Shown here: positions 61,447-64,000 of the stretch, in pieces
Layout: every line of letters begins with the position of its first letter
Numbering within the stretch: the first letter of the stretch is position 1
Assembly: GCA_965208525.1 (NCBI GenBank)
Contig: OZ242340.1
Coordinates: 930,001-994,000 of the forward strand
DNA length: 64,000 nucleotides
From: VXYL01 sp965208525
Lineage (GTDB): Bacteria > Pseudomonadota > Gammaproteobacteria > Pseudomonadales > Azotimanducaceae
Direction of reading: 5' to 3'
The notes under the pieces: model-generated
Databases searched by the model: none
The model's input: only the letters and a program-made list of their open reading frames with translations
What the model was told of the DNA's origin: nothing
Position numbers and translations under genes: made by a program

Positions 61447-63363
61447 CTACTCGGCGCGGTAGTCGGTGTTCATGACCGTGATGGGCTCAAACGCCTCGCC
61501 CTCGTCCATCGCCTTTAGCGTGCGCTCCCTCTCCGCCTCATCGATCCAGAAAAGACCGCCGCTCGAGAAGATGCCCGCGGACAGCCGATGCGGGTTGAAC
61601 AACGCCCCTGTGGTGCGTGTCCCGAGCCACTCGGGCAATTTGATCCAGCGCCACGAGCCTTCGCGCGTGTACGGCACCTGGAAGGTCGGGATCACGACCC
61701 CCGCGTCGTGGACCATCTGCTCCAATCGATGCGCGAGCGCGATCCGCTCCTCGAGGTCGGACGACGCTCGGAACGACATGATGAGATCGTCCATCTCTGG
61801 GCTCGCATGGTTGGCGAGATTGTTGGTCTGCGGTTTCCCGGCGTTTGCCGAGTGGAAGTGTTCCCAGTAGCGCGGCGACAGGCCCTGCGACGACCAGGAC
61901 ATCCAGGCGATCTCGTGCTTTTTCTCCTGCATCGTCTTGAAGGCGCTCGAGCCGTCCAGCAGCTGCAGTTCCAATTCGACGCCGGCCTTGCGTGCCTCCT
62001 CGCGCAGGATGACCAGCCGCTCGGTGTGATGCGGTGCGCCGTAGGTCACGCGCAGCGACAGCCGCTGTCCGTCCCGCACCCGGATGCCGTCGCCGCCGCG
62101 TTCGGCGAATCCGGCGTCATCGAAGTAGGCGTTGGCCTTGTCGATATCGAACTCGCGGGCGCGGATGCTGCGGTTGTCGTAGTCGCCGAAGCCAAGCTGG
62201 AAGGTCGGCAGCCGGTCGTAGTCACCGCGGAGGACAGTTTCGATGACGCGGTCGAAGTTCATCGCATGGGCAAGGCCGAAACGGACGCGGGCATCGGCGA
62301 GGATCGGATTCTCGGTGTTGAGGTACATGCCGGCCGAGGGCACCGGGAGATCGTTGTAGAACCAGTACTTCGCGATGTAGCCGGCGTCGAACTCGGCGCC
62401 CTTCGCCTTCTCGTGCCAGTAAAGCGGCAGCACGAGGCCAAAGGTGTCGAGCTCGCCCTTGACGAAGTGCTGGTAGGCGACGTTCATTTCGCGGATCACC
62501 CGGTAGCGGATCTTGTCGGGGTTGAAACGGTGCCGCGCATAGCGCTCGTCGTTCGCCCACCAGTCGGCCTTGCGACTCATCTCGATGGCTTTGCCCTTGT
62601 CGATCTTGCTGATCTGGTAGGGGCCCGTGTTGGGCTCGATCTCCCAGTTTGTCGCCTGCACCCAGTCGGCGGTCAGGCGGGGCTCGTGGAAGTGCCTCGG
62701 CACCGGGCCGAATGCGTATTCGTAATGCATCTCCGGCAGCGGTTTCGGATCCGCACCCTGGATACCGATGGTGTGATCGTCGTAGCGCTTCGCGTCGCGA
62801 ATGCGCTCGGTGTAGTAGTTGCTGTACCAGGGCGCGACGATCTCTTTGGAGCGCATGAACTTGACGGCGAAGACGAAGTCGTCCGCGGTGACCGGCACCC
62901 CATCGGACCAGCGTGCCTTTGGATTCAACCGATAGTAGAGGCTGCGCCCGTCTGGTCCGTACGCCCAATGCGTCGCCAGCGACGGGATCGGCCGGCGCGT
63001 ATTCGGATGGAACGTCACCGGACTCAACTGGTTGTAGCGGAGCGGTCCGGCGAAGGAACCGTTGGAGTCGGGCCCGACGCGGCGAATGGTGAGCGGGAAC
63101 GACAGCATGGACGTGCGGAACGTCCCGCCGCGCTTGGCCTCTGGCGAGGCGAATGTCGGGTCCGTGTCGTTGGTCTCCCACACGAGACCGGCGGGGAGCT
63201 GGGCCGGGAGTCCGTCGCCTTCGGCAACCTCGATCGGCGGCAACTCGGTGGCGACGGTAGCCGCTTCCGCAGGAGGTTCCTCCTCGACCTCGCCTTGGCA
63301 GGCGGCGAGGGCAACCAGTCCGGCAACGAGCGTTGCTTTGTATCCCGACGAAGCAGTCTGCAT
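61447..63363 (-). CDS. Peptide ABC transporter substrate-binding lipoprotein (family 5, YejA-like)
   Basis: A 638-residue solute-binding protein. The lipobox LVALAACQGE places the lipidated Cys at residue 22, so it is anchored in the membrane facing the periplasm. SBP_bac_5 marks include LNPKARWSDGVPVTADDFVFAVK, SNYYTERIRDAKRYDDHTIGI, NTGPYQISKID and ADARVRFGLAHAMNFDRVIE. Size and the last-named motifs recall YejA (microcin C and peptide uptake), but the assignment beyond family 5 is tentative. ATG 63363; the permease gene precedes it by 27 bp. Confidence 0.9.
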   Translation of the reverse strand: MQTASSGYKATLVAGLVALAACQGEVEEEPPAEAATVATELPPIEVAEGDGLPAQLPAGLVWETNDTDPTFASPEAKRGGTFRTSMLSFPLTIRRVGPDSNGSFAGPLRYNQLSPVTFHPNTRRPIPSLATHWAYGPDGRSLYYRLNPKARWSDGVPVTADDFVFAVKFMRSKEIVAPWYSNYYTERIRDAKRYDDHTIGIQGADPKPLPEMHYEYAFGPVPRHFHEPRLTADWVQATNWEIEPNTGPYQISKIDKGKAIEMSRKADWWANDERYARHRFNPDKIRYRVIREMNVAYQHFVKGELDTFGLVLPLYWHEKAKGAEFDAGYIAKYWFYNDLPVPSAGMYLNTENPILADARVRFGLAHAMNFDRVIETVLRGDYDRLPTFQLGFGDYDNRSIRAREFDIDKANAYFDDAGFAERGGDGIRVRDGQRLSLRVTYGAPHHTERLVILREEARKAGVELELQLLDGSSAFKTMQEKKHEIAWMSWSSQGLSPRYWEHFHSANAGKPQTNNLANHASPEMDDLIMSFRASSDLEERIALAHRLEQMVHDAGVVIPTFQVPYTREGSWRWIKLPEWLGTRTTGALFNPHRLSAGIFSSGGLFWIDEAERERTLKAMDEGEAFEPITVMNTDYRAE

Positions 63364-63390
63364 TTTCGCTCCCGTGCGCCTTACTCGTGC

Positions 63391-64000
63391 CTACTCGTAG
63401 TAGGTGAACTGTTTCGGGTCGAACGCCTCGCGGACGGCCTCTCCGACGTAGGTCACCATCAACAATACCAGCACCATCGCGACGACAACCGAACCGCCGA
63501 TCCACGGCGACTCGAGATGGCGCGTGCCTTGGGAGAGCAGTTCGCCCCAGCTCGGCGTCGGCGGCGGGAGTCCAAACCCCAGGTAGTCAATGGCCGTCAG
63601 CGCAGTGATCCCGCTCGCGATGGAAAACGGTATGAACGTGACGATCACCGAGATCGTGTTCGGGATGATGTGACTTGCGATTTGACGCTTGCTCGACGCT
63701 CCGAGCGCGCGCACTGCGAGCACGTACTCGCGCGACTTCTCCTTGTAGGTGGACGTGCGCATGTACCAGGTCATGCCCGTCCAGCCGAAGAACACCATCA
63801 CCGCCATCAGCGTCCAGAAGCCCGGCACGATGACGCTGGCCACGATCATGATGACGTACAGGAAGGGCACGTTGTTCAGGATCTCGATCACCCGCTGGAA
63901 CAACAGATCGAACGCGCCGCCCCAGAACCCCATGGCGCAGCCAACGGCGATGCCGATGGCGAAGTTGCAGGCCAAGAGGATCGCCGCGAAGGCGAACGCG
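63391..64000 (-). CDS. Peptide ABC transporter permease (DppC/YejE type), 5' end outside the window
   Basis: The visible 203 residues hold the C-terminal part of a BPD_transp_1 permease: hydrophobic helices (LYVIMIVASVIVPGFWTLM, WIGGSVVVAMVLVLLMVTYV) and the EAA loop REYVLAVRALGASSKRQIAS followed by HIIPNTISV, then IDYLGFGLPPPTPSWGELL. The frame runs on through the right edge (AFAFAAILLACNFAIG), so the start lies beyond. It is the first visible gene of the importer operon. Confidence 0.93.
   Translation of the reverse strand, partial: AFAFAAILLACNFAIGIAVGCAMGFWGGAFDLLFQRVIEILNNVPFLYVIMIVASVIVPGFWTLMAVMVFFGWTGMTWYMRTSTYKEKSREYVLAVRALGASSKRQIASHIIPNTISVIVTFIPFSIASGITALTAIDYLGFGLPPPTPSWGELLSQGTRHLESPWIGGSVVVAMVLVLLMVTYVGEAVREAFDPKQFTYYE

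Overview
The window is a GC-rich chromosomal segment around the replication origin of a gammaproteobacterium. The evidence is gene order: gyrB-recF-dnaN-dnaA run leftward and rpmH-rnpA-yidD-yidC-mnmE, mnmG-rsmG-parA-parB-atpIBEFHAGDC and glmU-glmS run rightward, diverging from a 656-bp gap at 31251-31906 that holds two adjacent DnaA boxes. GyrB has the long gammaproteobacterial size (about 807 residues). No rRNA, tRNA, CRISPR array, phage or transposase gene was found. The genus cannot be told from the sequence.

Layout. 1-3755: accessory genes, namely a frameshifted cyclase-family enzyme, a PhyH-type dioxygenase and a Schlafen/AlbA-type ATPase regulator in AT-richer DNA with flanking direct repeats. 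3756-6491: a DUF3750 protein and acetyl-CoA synthetase. 6754-16868: a long leftward block dprA-purE-tsaC-aroE-surf1-ctaA-ctaB-sco-egtB-panC-pgi, joining DNA uptake, purine, tRNA, shikimate, haem A/cytochrome oxidase assembly, ergothioneine and pantothenate genes, many with overlapping stop/start codons. 17025-22903: the rightward def-fmt-rsmB-trkA-trkH block (formyl-Met handling, rRNA methylation, K+ uptake). 22888-24788: tag, gmhB, plsC. 24932-31250: gyrB, recF with two parS sites inside it, dnaN, dnaA. 31251-31906: oriC. 31907-42223: ribosome/RNase P/membrane insertion, tRNA modification, amidase and ParAB. 42440-49747: the complete F1Fo ATP synthase operon behind a near-consensus sigma-70 promoter. 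49970-56248: a DUF1971 protein, phhB, glmU-glmS, a metallophosphatase and a Tet-type MFS exporter. 56425-59205: a secreted M16 peptidase. 59315-64000: a peptide ABC importer (permease cut by the window edge, binding lipoprotein, two ATPases).

The most unusual feature is a set of small palindromic repeats. Family A (core CGAGGGGAAGCCCCTCG, about 45 bp per unit) is seen here only inside genes, where it adds peptide in frame: two sites (three copies) in egtB, one in surf1 and three exact 45-bp tandem copies at the end of rsmG. Across these sites the unit is read in four different reading frames, always without a stop. A different palindromic insert lies in an N-terminal extension of YidD. Family B (two consecutive 3-4-nt-loop hairpins) sits between genes, including inside the atp operon. 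Family C is a hairpin with a CTTGT loop. A second copy of the last 100 bp of parB lies just downstream of parB, on the far side of a family B element.
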